Shown: piece after piece, positions 8,713 through 17,488 of the stretch
How positions within the stretch are numbered: position 1 is the first letter of the stretch
How the letters are laid out: every line of letters begins with the position of its first letter
Assembly (NCBI GenBank): GCA_963663605.2
Contig: CAXXVF010000002.1
Location: forward strand, 1,364,001 to 1,428,000
Origin: Sporobacter sp963663605
GTDB taxonomy: Bacteria > Bacillota > Clostridia > Oscillospirales > Oscillospiraceae
DNA: 64,000 bases
Direction: 5' to 3'
Position numbers and translations under genes: made by a program
The notes under the pieces: generated by a model
What the model was told of the DNA's origin: nothing
The model's input: the letters and a program-made list of their open reading frames with translations, nothing else
Database searches by the model: none

Positions 8713-9927
8713 TTATATGTTCTGAAGGCCGGAGTACATCTGCGCCATTGGGGAGATGACCGAGATGATTATGGTGCCGATAATAACCGCCATAAAGATG
8801 ATGATGGCCGGTTCCAGCGCCGCCATAAGCGACTGCGTAGCGATCTCCACTTCCTCGTCGTAATAGTCGGCAAGCTTGTCCAGCATGGCTTCGATGCTGC
8901 CGGACTCCTCGCCGATCTTCAGCATATGGCATACAAGCGGCGGGAACAGGTTCCCGCGCTGGAGCGGCTCGGACAAAGACGTTCCCATCGCCACGCTTTC
9001 CTTGGCGTCCAGAATTGCTTCCTTAAAATATATATTCGTCATCGTATTGGAGGTGATTTCCAGCGCTTCGATGAGCGGCAGGCCCGCCGCAAGAAGCGTC
9101 GAGAGCGTCCGCGCCAGCCGCGAGCATGCGGTTTTGACGGTCAGCTTCCCAAAAAGCGGCAGCTTCATTCCGATTTTCCCGAACACACGCATGCCGAGAT
9201 CCGTCTTCTTAAAGTAGCGGAGCAAAAACACTAAAAGGACGATCCCTGCTATGACAAGATACCACCAGTTCTGCATGAACCCGCTGAGCGTAATGACAAA
9301 TTTAGTGACGCCCGGCAGCTCCGTGCCCAGTTCATCGAACATCTGTTCAAAGGTCGGGACGACAAACGTGAGCATCGCAATGACGACAACGACGGCGACG
9401 ACGGCGACGACGGCCGGGTAAATCGACGCTTTTTTAATGAGCGATTTTAAGTGCGCTTCCTTTTCAAACTGGCCGGCCATCCTTGAAAAGGACACGCCGA
9501 GGCTGCCTGAGGCCTCTCCGGCTTCGACCATGGTAATAAACATATCCGTGAAGATTTTACGGTTGAGCTTCATGGCGTCGGCAAGAGACTCGCCTTTTTC
9601 AACGGCTGTTTTAGCTTCCGCTATCGCGTTTTTGAGCAGTTTGTTTTCCGTCTGAACGGAGAGCATCTCCAACGCGTCGATTACCGTGACGCCGGCTTCG
9701 ATAATGCTCACAAACTGACGGCAGAAAATACTCATGTCCCGCGCTTTCGGTTTGCCGCCGATTTTGATGTTGACGTCCCGCGTCATCAGGCTCTGCTCTC
9801 CGACGGAAAGCGCCATCAGGCCGTCCGCCTTTAAAAGCTCTCTGGCTTTCTCTAACGTTTCCGCCTCTATCGAGCCTTTTTTGTCCCGGCCGGACGGATC
9901 AATGGCCTGATAATTATAAACGGCCAC
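8713..9927 (-). CDS. pilC: Type IV pilus inner-membrane platform protein PilC
   Basis: The 404-residue protein starts at GTG 9927 behind GAGGAGGTGAC. It begins with YNYQAIDPSGRDKKG, the N-terminal signature of PilC/GspF, and has two repeated T2SSF domains (about 65-190 and 270-395) with transmembrane segments near 165-190, 215-240 and 370-395. Conserved stretches such as FCRQFVSIIEAGV and LSTLLAAGLPLIEAL are present. PilC sits in the membrane above the PilB/PilT hexamer and couples rotation to pilin addition or removal. It is the third gene of pilB-pilT-pilC and is followed by the promoter of the pilA unit. Confidence 0.93.
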   Translation of the reverse strand: MAVYNYQAIDPSGRDKKGSIEAETLEKARELLKADGLMALSVGEQSLMTRDVNIKIGGKPKARDMSIFCRQFVSIIEAGVTVIDALEMLSVQTENKLLKNAIAEAKTAVEKGESLADAMKLNRKIFTDMFITMVEAGEASGSLGVSFSRMAGQFEKEAHLKSLIKKASIYPAVVAVVAVVVVIAMLTFVVPTFEQMFDELGTELPGVTKFVITLSGFMQNWWYLVIAGIVLLVFLLRYFKKTDLGMRVFGKIGMKLPLFGKLTVKTACSRLARTLSTLLAAGLPLIEALEITSNTMTNIYFKEAILDAKESVAMGTSLSEPLQRGNLFPPLVCHMLKIGEESGSIEAMLDKLADYYDEEVEIATQSLMAALEPAIIIFMAVIIGTIIISVISPMAQMYSGLQNI

Positions 9928-9960
9928 CCTGTCACCTCCTCAAAAGGATAAAAGAATATA

Positions 9961-11016
9961 TCACGACAGGCGTTTGGTCACATACGAGATGTCCTGAGCA
10001 TACCGCATGGCGTCTGCGCCGCTGATCAGATTCCTTGCATGCAGATCGCATATGGCGTCGTCCATCGTCTGCATGCCCGCCTTTTTATTTGTCTGCATAA
10101 CGGTCGGTATCTGAAACGTTTTGGCTTCCCGGATCAGGTTGCGTATGGCGGGATTGATATGCATGACCTCAACGGCCGCGCAGCGGCCTTTTCCCGTCTT
10201 GCGCGCGATGAGCTGCTGCGACACGACGCTGACGAGCACATCTGCCAGCTGTGTGCGGATCTGCTGCTGCTGAAAAGGCGGAAACACGTCAACGACCCGG
10301 TCGATCGTATTGGCCGCCCCGATCGTGTGGAGTGTCGAGAATACGAGATGGCCCGTTTCGGCGGCCGTTACCGCGATGGAGATGGTCTCCAGGTCGCGCA
10401 TCTCGCCGACTAAAATGACGTCGGGATCCTCTCTAAGCGCAGCGCGCAGCCCGCTGGCATAGCTCCCCGTATCCGACCCCATCTCCCGCTGATTGACGAT
10501 AGACTTTTTATGCCGGTGCAGATATTCGATCGGATCTTCAAGCGTTATGATGTGGTATGGATAGTTTTCATTGAGCACATTAATAAGCGAGGCCAGCGTC
10601 GTCGATTTGCCGCTGCCGGTCGGTCCCGTCACGAGCACCAGGCCTCTTTGTTTTTTAACGACGTCCACAACGCTTTCCGGTATGCCAAGCATCTCCGGAG
10701 ACGGTATATCAAAGTTGAGGATGCGCACCGCAACGGCGATGCTGCCTCTTTGCAGGAAGACATTGATACGGAAACGCCCCAGATTCGGTATCGAATAGGC
10801 GAAATCCACCTCTCCCTTTTTTTCAAGCTGGGCGCGCAGCTTTTCGGACACGAGCTCACAGGCGATGTTTTTGGTGTCGGCGGGCGAAAGCCTGTCCCCC
10901 TCCGTCGTGATAAGCGCGCCGTCTATACGAACTACAGGCGGTATCCCGACCGTAAAATGAATGTCGGAAGCGTTCTGCTTCACGGCTTTTTTCAGGATGT
11001 CGTTGAAAGCGTCCAT
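9961..11016 (-). CDS. pilT: Type IV pilus retraction ATPase PilT
   Basis: The 351-residue hexameric secretion ATPase has Walker A GPTGSGKSTT, an Asp box (ITLEDPIEYLH), Walker B (DVILVGEMRD), a His box (TGHLVFSTLHT) and, near the C-terminus, the AIRNLIREAKTFQIP stretch matching the AIRNLIRE motif required for retraction in PilT. ATG 11016 has GGAGGTTAAG upstream; the earlier in-frame start at 11037 lacks one. PilT drives pilus disassembly, so this pilus is likely retractile and able to support twitching-type movement or DNA uptake. It is placed between pilB and pilC. Confidence 0.94.
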   Translation of the reverse strand: MDAFNDILKKAVKQNASDIHFTVGIPPVVRIDGALITTEGDRLSPADTKNIACELVSEKLRAQLEKKGEVDFAYSIPNLGRFRINVFLQRGSIAVAVRILNFDIPSPEMLGIPESVVDVVKKQRGLVLVTGPTGSGKSTTLASLINVLNENYPYHIITLEDPIEYLHRHKKSIVNQREMGSDTGSYASGLRAALREDPDVILVGEMRDLETISIAVTAAETGHLVFSTLHTIGAANTIDRVVDVFPPFQQQQIRTQLADVLVSVVSQQLIARKTGKGRCAAVEVMHINPAIRNLIREAKTFQIPTVMQTNKKAGMQTMDDAICDLHARNLISGADAMRYAQDISYVTKRLS

Positions 11017-11066
11017 CTTAACCTCCGCTCCGCGCATGCCGGGGCAAACCGCCCGCTGCTTCGCTG

Positions 11067-12770
11067 CTATAACTCAAACGAGACATGAACCATTTCCGAA
11101 ACGGACGTCGTCCCATCAATGACATATTCGGACGCGGAACGCCGCAGCGTATGCATGCCGTCCGCTATCGCCTGCTGCTTGATCTGTTCCGTCGTCTCTT
11201 TGCATGAGATAATACGCTTGAGCGCCGGCGTGACCTCCATGATCTCATATACGCCGATCCGGCCGTAATAACCGGTATCCCCGCACAGCTGGCATCCGAC
11301 CGGCGCATAAATCATCAGCGGCAGCTTCGGGTCGACACCGAGAAGCTCTTTTTCATCTTCCGTGGCGAGCCGCTGCTTCCGGCAGGCGGTGCAAAGGCGG
11401 CGCACCAGCCGCTGGGCAATGACGCCGACAAGCGAGTCGGCCAGCAAAAACGATTCAACGCCCATATCGATAAGGCGCGTGACCGTCGCGGCAGAACTGT
11501 TCGTATGGAGCGTGGAGACGACGAGATGCCCCGTTATGGAGGCCTGAACGGCGATAGATGCCGTCTCGTAGTCCCGGATCTCTCCGATCATGATAATATC
11601 CGGGTCCTGGCGCAGGATGGCCCGCAGGGCGCTGGCAAAAGTCAGTTCCGCTTTCGGATTGACCTGTATCTGGTTGATGCCCGAAATATTGGCTTCGACC
11701 GGATCTTCAACCGTTACGATATTGACTTCTTCCCGGTTAAGTTCACTGAGCGCCGTATAAAGCGTCGTCGATTTGCCGCTGCCGGTCGGCCCCGTGACAA
11801 GAAGCATGCCGTTCGGGTTTTCCAGCATGTGGTCGAATTTGCTCATTTCCCAGTCCCTGAAGCCCAATTCGGACTTGTCCCGCGTCAGCCCGGCGGTCGA
11901 AGCCAGACGCATGACCACCTTTTCCCCGTATGACGTCGGCAGCATGGACACGCGGACGTCGTATTCGGCGCGGTCGACGACGACCGTGAGCCGTCCGTCC
12001 TGCGGCTTTCTTTTTTCCGATATATCCATGCCTGAGAGTATTTTGACGCGGGTGACGATCGCAGCTAAAAGCGCGGCGTCGTACATCATCTTTTCAACCA
12101 GCATGCCGTCAATTCTGAAACGAACGCGCACTTTTTTCTCAAGCGCTTCGATATGTATATCGCTGGCCCTCTGCCGGACAGCCTGCTCGATCATGGTCTT
12201 GACAAGCTGAACGATAGGGGCCGTGTTCAGTTCCATTTCCGACTGCTGCGCGGCCTCCTCGGCGCTCTGCATCTGCTGCTCGCGCTCTTTGGTATACTGT
12301 TCGGCCACCGTCATGACTTCTTCGTTGCCGAAATACCGGTCTAAAACGGAATTGACGGCGGCCGCCGTGGCAATGCGCGGTTCAATCCGGCGGTTGGTTA
12401 TTATGGCGATATCATCCATCGCGACCATGTCCAGCGGATCGGCCATGGCTAATATCAGCGTGTTGGAATCTCTTTCGTCACATCCGATCGGCAGAACTTT
12501 GTGCTTCCTTAAAATCGAACCGCTGACGAGGCTGATGATTTCCGGTGAAATCCGGATGCCCCGAAGCTCGATCATATCAATCCCCAGCTGAGCATGCAGC
12601 GCGTTTGTTATCTGAGTTTCCGTCGTGACGCCGTTTCCCACGAGGATATCGCCGATACGCTGCTTCGTTTTCTGTTGGATCGCCAGAGCGTCCTGAAGCT
12701 GCTGATCGTCAACCAGTCCCTGCGCTTTCAGTATGTCTCCCAACCGCAATTTTTTCTTTGGCGGGTTCAA
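11067..12770 (-). CDS. pilB: Type IV pilus extension ATPase PilB with MshEN c-di-GMP-binding domain
   Basis: The 567-residue GspE/PilB ATPase has Walker A GPTGSGKSTTLYTAL, Asp box (VTVEDPVEANI), Walker B (DPDIIMIGEIRD) and the Cys pairs CTAC and CQLC of the zinc site. The N-terminus has two 24-residue motifs starting RLGDIL (residues 9-32) and RIGDIL (38-61), each ending in Gln and separated by exactly five residues. That is the definition of the MshEN domain, known to bind c-di-GMP. It starts at TTG 12770 (frame LNPPKKKLRLGD) with GAGGT upstream. It is the first gene of its unit behind a long leader. Confidence 0.93.
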   Translation of the reverse strand: MNPPKKKLRLGDILKAQGLVDDQQLQDALAIQQKTKQRIGDILVGNGVTTETQITNALHAQLGIDMIELRGIRISPEIISLVSGSILRKHKVLPIGCDERDSNTLILAMADPLDMVAMDDIAIITNRRIEPRIATAAAVNSVLDRYFGNEEVMTVAEQYTKEREQQMQSAEEAAQQSEMELNTAPIVQLVKTMIEQAVRQRASDIHIEALEKKVRVRFRIDGMLVEKMMYDAALLAAIVTRVKILSGMDISEKRKPQDGRLTVVVDRAEYDVRVSMLPTSYGEKVVMRLASTAGLTRDKSELGFRDWEMSKFDHMLENPNGMLLVTGPTGSGKSTTLYTALSELNREEVNIVTVEDPVEANISGINQIQVNPKAELTFASALRAILRQDPDIIMIGEIRDYETASIAVQASITGHLVVSTLHTNSSAATVTRLIDMGVESFLLADSLVGVIAQRLVRRLCTACRKQRLATEDEKELLGVDPKLPLMIYAPVGCQLCGDTGYYGRIGVYEIMEVTPALKRIISCKETTEQIKQQAIADGMHTLRRSASEYVIDGTTSVSEMVHVSFEL

Positions 12771-13026
12771 AAGACTTCACCAACCTCGCTTATTTTATAT
12801 CTTTTACCGTAAACAAATCCGGTTTTGGAGCATCCCGTATATGCTTACGATATCTTTACTATATATTGTGTCGCTCATTTGTATATAATTTGTTTAAACA
12901 TATATGTTGTGCAATACGTCAAACAATCCTGTTTTTTAGCTGTTTTTTCGTCGTTTTTACATAAATTGCCTGCCCCGTTTTGGCGTTATTACAACATCAT
13001 GTGTAATTTTTGCAATATTATTAATC
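12771..13026 (-). other. AT-rich leader of pilB, no recognised element
   Basis: About 250 nt separate the predicted start point from the pilB start codon. I found no riboswitch core here. A sequence at 12856-12871 (TTACTATATATTGTGT) matches 14 of 16 positions of the NrdR box consensus, and a weaker relative overlaps the promoter. Their meaning is unclear, since AT-rich DNA can give such matches by chance. Confidence 0.4.
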
Positions 13027-13055
13027 ATCATACTATATATTGTTGGTTTTGTCAA
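13027..13055 (-). promoter_or_regulatory. Sigma-A-type promoter of pilBTC
   Basis: TTGACA (13055-13050), a 17-bp spacer and TATGAT (13032-13027) lie on the minus strand, an almost perfect vegetative promoter. It points to pilB, about 257 bp downstream. Confidence 0.72.
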
Positions 13056-13119
13056 CCAAACATCCCATTTTAATGCAAAAAAAAGCGCCCCGGAAAAGCG
13101 CCTCGGACGTCTGGAAAAA

Positions 13120-13157
13120 GCCGCAGTTTCCCACATGAGAAAACCGCGGCTTTTTTG
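13120..13157. terminator. Bidirectional rho-independent terminator
   Basis: GCCGC pairs with GCGGC with further pairing of GTTT/AAAC inside the arms, flanked by A-run and T-run so that it works on both strands. It ends the minus-strand formate/nitrite channel transcript whose stop is at 13189. A second GC-rich imperfect dyad with a run of A lies at 13078-13104. Confidence 0.75.
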
Positions 13158-13188
13158 TTCGGGATTTAATTGTTCAAACGGGACTCTC

Positions 13189-14019
13189 CTATTTTTTGAC
13201 AGCGTTAACTTTGTCTTTTTTACCGCCGAGATATAAGAACCAGTAGACGACGCCGGCCAATCCGGAACCGCCGATAATATTGCCGAGCGTGACCGGAAGA
13301 AGGTTGGCCGAGAAGAAGCTGCCCCAGCTCAGATTCTGCAGGACCGACGGGTCAACCGCCGCAGCCATCTGGGCATTGGTGGAAGCGAAAAGTCCGGCAG
13401 AAATGAAGTACATGTTAGCCACGCTGTGTTCATACCCGCACAAGACGAAGAACATAATCGGGAAGAAAAGCCCCACGATCTTGCCTGTGACGTCTTTGGC
13501 GGCAAGGGCCATCCAAACGGCTATACAAACAAGGAAGTTGCAAAGGATGCCGCGGACGAACGCCGTGCCGAACGTCATGCTGACCTTGGCAGCCGCCGTA
13601 TTGATCGCCGCGACGCCGACATCGCCCGAAAACAGATTGATCGTACCGCCGAAAAAGATAAGCGCTGCTATAAGGATGCTGCCGGCAAAGTTGCCTATAT
13701 AAACAACCACCCAGTTTTTAAGCATGCCGCCGATTGTGGCCTGTTTATCCAGAACAGACATGATAATGAGGTTGTTGCCGGTAAACAGCTCGCTGCCCGC
13801 AATGAGTACCATAGCCAGTCCGCCGGGGAAGACCATAGCGCCGATCAGCTTGGCGACCGAACCGCTCAGCGTTGCGGACGAGACCGTACACGCCACGCCG
13901 GCCAGAGCGATAAACATACCGGCCAAAATGCCAAGCACGAACAGTTTGGCAATCGGCGTCTTTGTTTTTGCTGCGCCGACCGCTATGTAGTTTTGTGCGA
14001 TCTCTTTTGGTGAATTCAT
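13189..14019 (-). CDS. Formate/nitrite transporter (FNT) family channel
   Basis: The 276-residue protein has six hydrophobic segments and the FNT hallmarks: an N-terminal MNSPKEIAQNYIAVGAAK cytoplasmic helix, the GSELFTGNN pore loop after helix 2, and FCGYEHSVANM-like residues (LCGYEHSVANMYF) with the conserved central His. FNT pentamers pass formate, nitrite or hydrosulfide; the substrate cannot be read from the sequence. In a fermenting anaerobe formate (FocA-like) is a reasonable guess. ATG 14019 is behind AGGAGGAATATA; the upstream extension to 14109 was rejected. The LuxR-type gene just upstream is a possible regulator. Confidence 0.87.
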   Translation of the reverse strand: MNSPKEIAQNYIAVGAAKTKTPIAKLFVLGILAGMFIALAGVACTVSSATLSGSVAKLIGAMVFPGGLAMVLIAGSELFTGNNLIIMSVLDKQATIGGMLKNWVVVYIGNFAGSILIAALIFFGGTINLFSGDVGVAAINTAAAKVSMTFGTAFVRGILCNFLVCIAVWMALAAKDVTGKIVGLFFPIMFFVLCGYEHSVANMYFISAGLFASTNAQMAAAVDPSVLQNLSWGSFFSANLLPVTLGNIIGGSGLAGVVYWFLYLGGKKDKVNAVKK

Positions 14020-14438
14020 TATATTCCTCCTATAACTCCTGTCTTTTCTTGATATACAGCGGGATACGAAACCGTTCCGGTCCCGACGGAAAGCCTCTGC
14101 CCGCCGCATTTTGCGCTAAACCCGTCAGCAAAACCGATTCCGGCATGCCGCGCGTTTTTTTGCTGCGCCTGTTTCAAAACGACCTTGCAGGGTGTTTGAA
14201 CAAGCGCCTTTATCGTAACATTAAAAAAGCACAAATTTCTATTAAAATTTTTTGGATTTTTGCATAATTGTATAATTTATAGAGCTATTTTACTTTTTAT
14301 GCAATAAAAAAATCGAATTGTATAAAAATAAAGTCGAATAGTTAAAATGTTTACATTGTAAAATTGACCGGATAGATGTAAAATCAGTTTCGCGCGGCAC
14401 GTTTTGGGCGTTTTCTTTATGCCAGATATCTAAAGATA
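14020..14438 (-). other. Intergenic region with promoter of the FNT gene
   Basis: The 419-bp AT-rich region between the LuxR-type gene and the channel gene shows no credible gene. It contains the promoter listed separately, two A/T dyads near 14290-14345 and a long untranslated leader of about 250 nt for the channel gene. I saw no known riboswitch core. Confidence 0.5.
14276..14304 (-). promoter_or_regulatory. Candidate promoter of the FNT gene
   Basis: TTGCAT (14304-14299), a 17-bp spacer and TATAAA (14281-14276) lie on the minus strand. No FNR- or CRP-type palindrome was recognised. Confidence 0.45.
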
Positions 14439-15224
14439 TCAAACGTTGTTGAAAAGCCCGAACAACTGCGTTCTGTTGCGTACATTCGTTTTTGCGTAGA
14501 TATTGGATAAATGCTTGGAAAGCGTCGCGTGCGTTATATAAAGCTGCTGGCATATTTCCTCGCTGCTTTTACTGGCGCATACGAGCGCAACGATTTCCGT
14601 CTCCCGTTTTGTCAGACCGTAGCGCGCAGCCGTTTTGGCAATCCGCTCGGGATGCGCAGCGCCGCCGGCACGCCGCTTCTTACCCTCCAGCAGACTGTAG
14701 AACTTGCGTTCAAGGGGATCCTTCAGCGTGTTCATGATATAAATATCACGGGCCGAAAAGTCTTCGCCGCTTTTATCCCGCATCAGCCCCATAACGGCCA
14801 GCGGGCAGTCTTTGTAAACGAGCGAGATGAACAGACCCCAGTAAATGCCTCTCGGCTTCCATATTTCGCGGTATACGCGCGTTTTCTCCATCTTGGCGGG
14901 CGTAATGATGTCCGACTGGCGGAAAACGATACTGTACGGCGCCATGATGAACTCGTTCCAGTGCGGGTAGTTGCCCTCTGTGAAAAAATTATGATCGGAA
15001 CTGTCGTCCACAGCTTCCGTCGATACGGGGCTGCTCAGCGTCACTTGTCCGTTTTCACGGCCCGCCTGGAATATAATCCCGGCCCGATAGGGGATGAGCG
15101 TGCGCATTTGCTGCAAAATCGTATCGCACGTCTCGGTATATGTCTCACAATAATTTATCCGCGAGACCATCTGCAGTAAAAACTGCCATTCGTAATCAAA
15201 CAGTGTCGAACTCAAGTCTATCAT
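14439..15224 (-). CDS. LuxR-type transcriptional regulator with GAF-like sensor part
   Basis: The C-terminal 65 residues are a LuxR/GerE helix-turn-helix (GLTKRETEIVALV, SSEEICQQLYITHATLSKHL, SNIYAKTNVRNRTQL). The first 190 residues look like a GAF/PAS-type sensor without a receiver domain: no phosphoacceptor Asp pattern is visible. The ligand is unknown. It lies upstream of and in line with the FNT channel gene, which makes that gene a candidate target. The start at 15224 has only GAAAGG immediately adjacent to ATG, so the true start may be slightly different. Confidence 0.78.
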   Translation of the reverse strand: MIDLSSTLFDYEWQFLLQMVSRINYCETYTETCDTILQQMRTLIPYRAGIIFQAGRENGQVTLSSPVSTEAVDDSSDHNFFTEGNYPHWNEFIMAPYSIVFRQSDIITPAKMEKTRVYREIWKPRGIYWGLFISLVYKDCPLAVMGLMRDKSGEDFSARDIYIMNTLKDPLERKFYSLLEGKKRRAGGAAHPERIAKTAARYGLTKRETEIVALVCASKSSEEICQQLYITHATLSKHLSNIYAKTNVRNRTQLFGLFNNV

Positions 15225-15519
15225 CCTTTCAACGCGTCCGTTTCGAGGCGCCTAATCATGCGAAAACGCACAACGCAAGCGCCGGTACGACATATGAAAT
15301 ATAGTTATACCTATAATTATGTATCCTGATGGCTATAATTTACCACAAATCATGAAGTTTATCAAGAATAATCATCGAACAAAATACTACACAAATCATT
15401 AATAACTGCTAATACAACTGCTCGCAAATACATATGCCGGCCGTATCCAAACCATTGACGCTTACCCCGGTACAGCCGGTTTTTTATTTGATATTTTTAT
15501 TAGCATAGGAGGAAGATAA

Positions 15520-16662
15520 ATGATTTTTTCGGAAAAGCATGAGCTTGTTCGGAAACTGGCCCGCGACTTCGCTGAAAAAGAGCTGACGAAGGATGTGCTG
15601 GACCAGATCGAAGACACCAGCGAGTACCCGAAAGAGCTGCTTGATAAAATGGCAAAAGCGGGCTTCTTCGGTATCAAAACGCCGGTGGAGTATGGCGGAC
15701 AGGGTTCCGACTATCTGTCTTACGTTATAACGATCGAAGAGCTCGCACGCGCCAGCGCCGTGACAACCATCTGGGCTTCGGCCCCGAATTCGCTCGGGGG
15801 CGGCCCACTGATGCTGGCTGGCACACCCCAACAGCTTGATAAATACCTGACACCGGTCGCAAAAGGCGAAAAGATTCTCGCGTTTGGCCTGACCGAGCCG
15901 AATGCCGGTTCGGATGCCGGCGGCACGACAACGACCGCCGTCCGCGACGGCGACTACTGGATCCTAAACGGCCGTAAAACGTTTATCACAACAGCGCCCG
16001 TTGCCGACTGGTGCATCATCTACGCGAAAACGGATATGACGCAGAAAGGCTCCAGGGGCATTTCCGCGTTTATTATGGATATGAAGCTGCCCGGCGTTTC
16101 CTGCGGCAAGGCCGAGCATAAAATGGGCCTGAAGGGCTGTCCGACGTCCGATATCATCATGGAGGACGTACGCGTACACAAAGACGACATGCTCGGAGAC
16201 GAAGGCAAAGGCTTCTCCAATGCCATGAAAACGCTCGACATCGGACGTATCGGCGTTGCCGCAATGTCCGTCGGCGTCGCGCAGGGCGCGCTGGACGAGG
16301 CTGTCAAGTACGCCAAGGAGAGAAAACAATTCGGCCGTTCGATCGCCAAGTTCCAGGCCATCAGCTTCATGCTCGCCGATATGGCGACAAAGCTCCAGGC
16401 CGCCAAAGAGCTCGTCTACCGGGCCGCCCAGCTCAAGGATACGGGCAGCAGCGAAGCCGGCATGGCCGCGTCAATGGCCAAATACTATTCAACAGAGGTC
16501 TGTAACGAGATCGCCGCCAAGGCCGTTCAGATTCACGGCGGCTATGGCTATATCCACGAGTACAAGGTCGAGCGCATCTACCGCGACTGCCGCGTCTTCA
16601 CGATCTTCGAAGGCACGTCGCAGGTCCAGCAGATGGTCATCTCGGGCTACCTGCTCAAGTAA
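15520..16662 (+). CDS. Acyl-CoA dehydrogenase (butyryl-CoA dehydrogenase/acyl-CoA reductase type)
   Basis: The 380-residue FAD enzyme has both acyl-CoA dehydrogenase signatures: GLTEPNAGSDAGG (about 128-140) and QIHGGYGYIHEYKVERIYRD near the C-terminus. The catalytic base Glu364 in FEGTSQ is present. With EtfB and ferredoxin-fused EtfA downstream, the trio resembles the bifurcating Bcd-EtfAB and caffeyl-CoA reductase CarCDE complexes: NADH reduces an enoyl-CoA and ferredoxin at once. The acyl substrate is unknown because thiolase, crotonase and CoA-transferase genes are absent. ATG 15520 follows AGGAGG. The 295-bp region before it contains TATAAT at 15332 but no convincing -35. Confidence 0.93.
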   Translation: MIFSEKHELVRKLARDFAEKELTKDVLDQIEDTSEYPKELLDKMAKAGFFGIKTPVEYGGQGSDYLSYVITIEELARASAVTTIWASAPNSLGGGPLMLAGTPQQLDKYLTPVAKGEKILAFGLTEPNAGSDAGGTTTTAVRDGDYWILNGRKTFITTAPVADWCIIYAKTDMTQKGSRGISAFIMDMKLPGVSCGKAEHKMGLKGCPTSDIIMEDVRVHKDDMLGDEGKGFSNAMKTLDIGRIGVAAMSVGVAQGALDEAVKYAKERKQFGRSIAKFQAISFMLADMATKLQAAKELVYRAAQLKDTGSSEAGMAASMAKYYSTEVCNEIAAKAVQIHGGYGYIHEYKVERIYRDCRVFTIFEGTSQVQQMVISGYLLK

Positions 16663-16681
16663 TCGAAAGGAGATGTGAACG

Positions 16682-17470
16682 ATGAAAATCATTGTCTGTG
16701 CAAAACAGGTACCCGACACGAACGAGGTCAAGATCGACCCCGTCAAGGGCACACTGATACGCGAAGGCGTCCCTTCCATATTAAATCCCGACGATGCCAA
16801 CGCTCTGGAAGCTGCGCTTGAGCTCAAGGAGCGCTACCCCGGTTCGACAGTCACCGTCGTTTCCATGGGCCCCCCGCAGGCCACATACATGCTCCGCGAA
16901 TGCCTGGCTATGGGCGCCGATGACGTCGTGCTGCTCTCGAGCCGCGCGTTCGGCGGCGCCGATACGTGCGCAACGTCCACAACGATTGCCGCCGGCATCC
17001 GTAAGCTCGGTGATTATGACATCATCTTCGCCGGCCGTCAGGCCATCGACGGCGACACGGCGCAGGTCGGCCCGCAGACGGCTCAGCGCCTGGGCATTCC
17101 CTCCGTCTCTTACGTTCAGAAGATCCGGGAGATCAAGGACAATACCGTTATCGTCGAGCGCAACCTTGAAGACGGCTATGAAGTCATCGAGGTCAACCGC
17201 CCCTGCCTCTTAACGGCCATCAAAGAGCTCAACGAGCCCCGATACATGACTGTGGCGCAGATCGAAGAGGCATATAAAAAAGAAATCACCATTTGGAATG
17301 AAAAAGACGTCAATCTCGCGCCGGAAGACGCGGGCTTAAACGCCAGTCCCACTCAGGTCATGCGGAGCTTCACGCCGCCCCCGAAAGGCAAGGGTGAGAT
17401 CATCACGGGGACGGTGCCGGAAATGGCGGCGGCTCTCATCCAGAAGCTGACCGAAAAGCATGTACTGTGA
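16682..17470 (+). CDS. etfB: Electron transfer flavoprotein beta subunit EtfB
   Basis: The 262-residue protein has the EtfB N-terminus (MKIIVCAKQVPDTNEVKID) and the loop GRQAIDGDTAQVGPQTAQ, which in bifurcating ETFs contacts the NADH-side flavin. It lies 19 bp after the acyl-CoA dehydrogenase and 18 bp before etfA, with AAGGAG upstream. EtfB binds the bifurcating FAD and NADH. Strong co-operonic spacing indicates one stoichiometric complex. Confidence 0.94.
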   Translation: MKIIVCAKQVPDTNEVKIDPVKGTLIREGVPSILNPDDANALEAALELKERYPGSTVTVVSMGPPQATYMLRECLAMGADDVVLLSSRAFGGADTCATSTTIAAGIRKLGDYDIIFAGRQAIDGDTAQVGPQTAQRLGIPSVSYVQKIREIKDNTVIVERNLEDGYEVIEVNRPCLLTAIKELNEPRYMTVAQIEEAYKKEITIWNEKDVNLAPEDAGLNASPTQVMRSFTPPPKGKGEIITGTVPEMAAALIQKLTEKHVL

Positions 17471-17488
17471 AGAAGGGATGTGACATAA

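Noticed and set aside
14290..14553. 87-codon minus-strand ORF before the FNT gene
   Set aside because: It overlaps the LuxR-type gene in another frame and its end is very AT-rich; it has no ribosome binding site.
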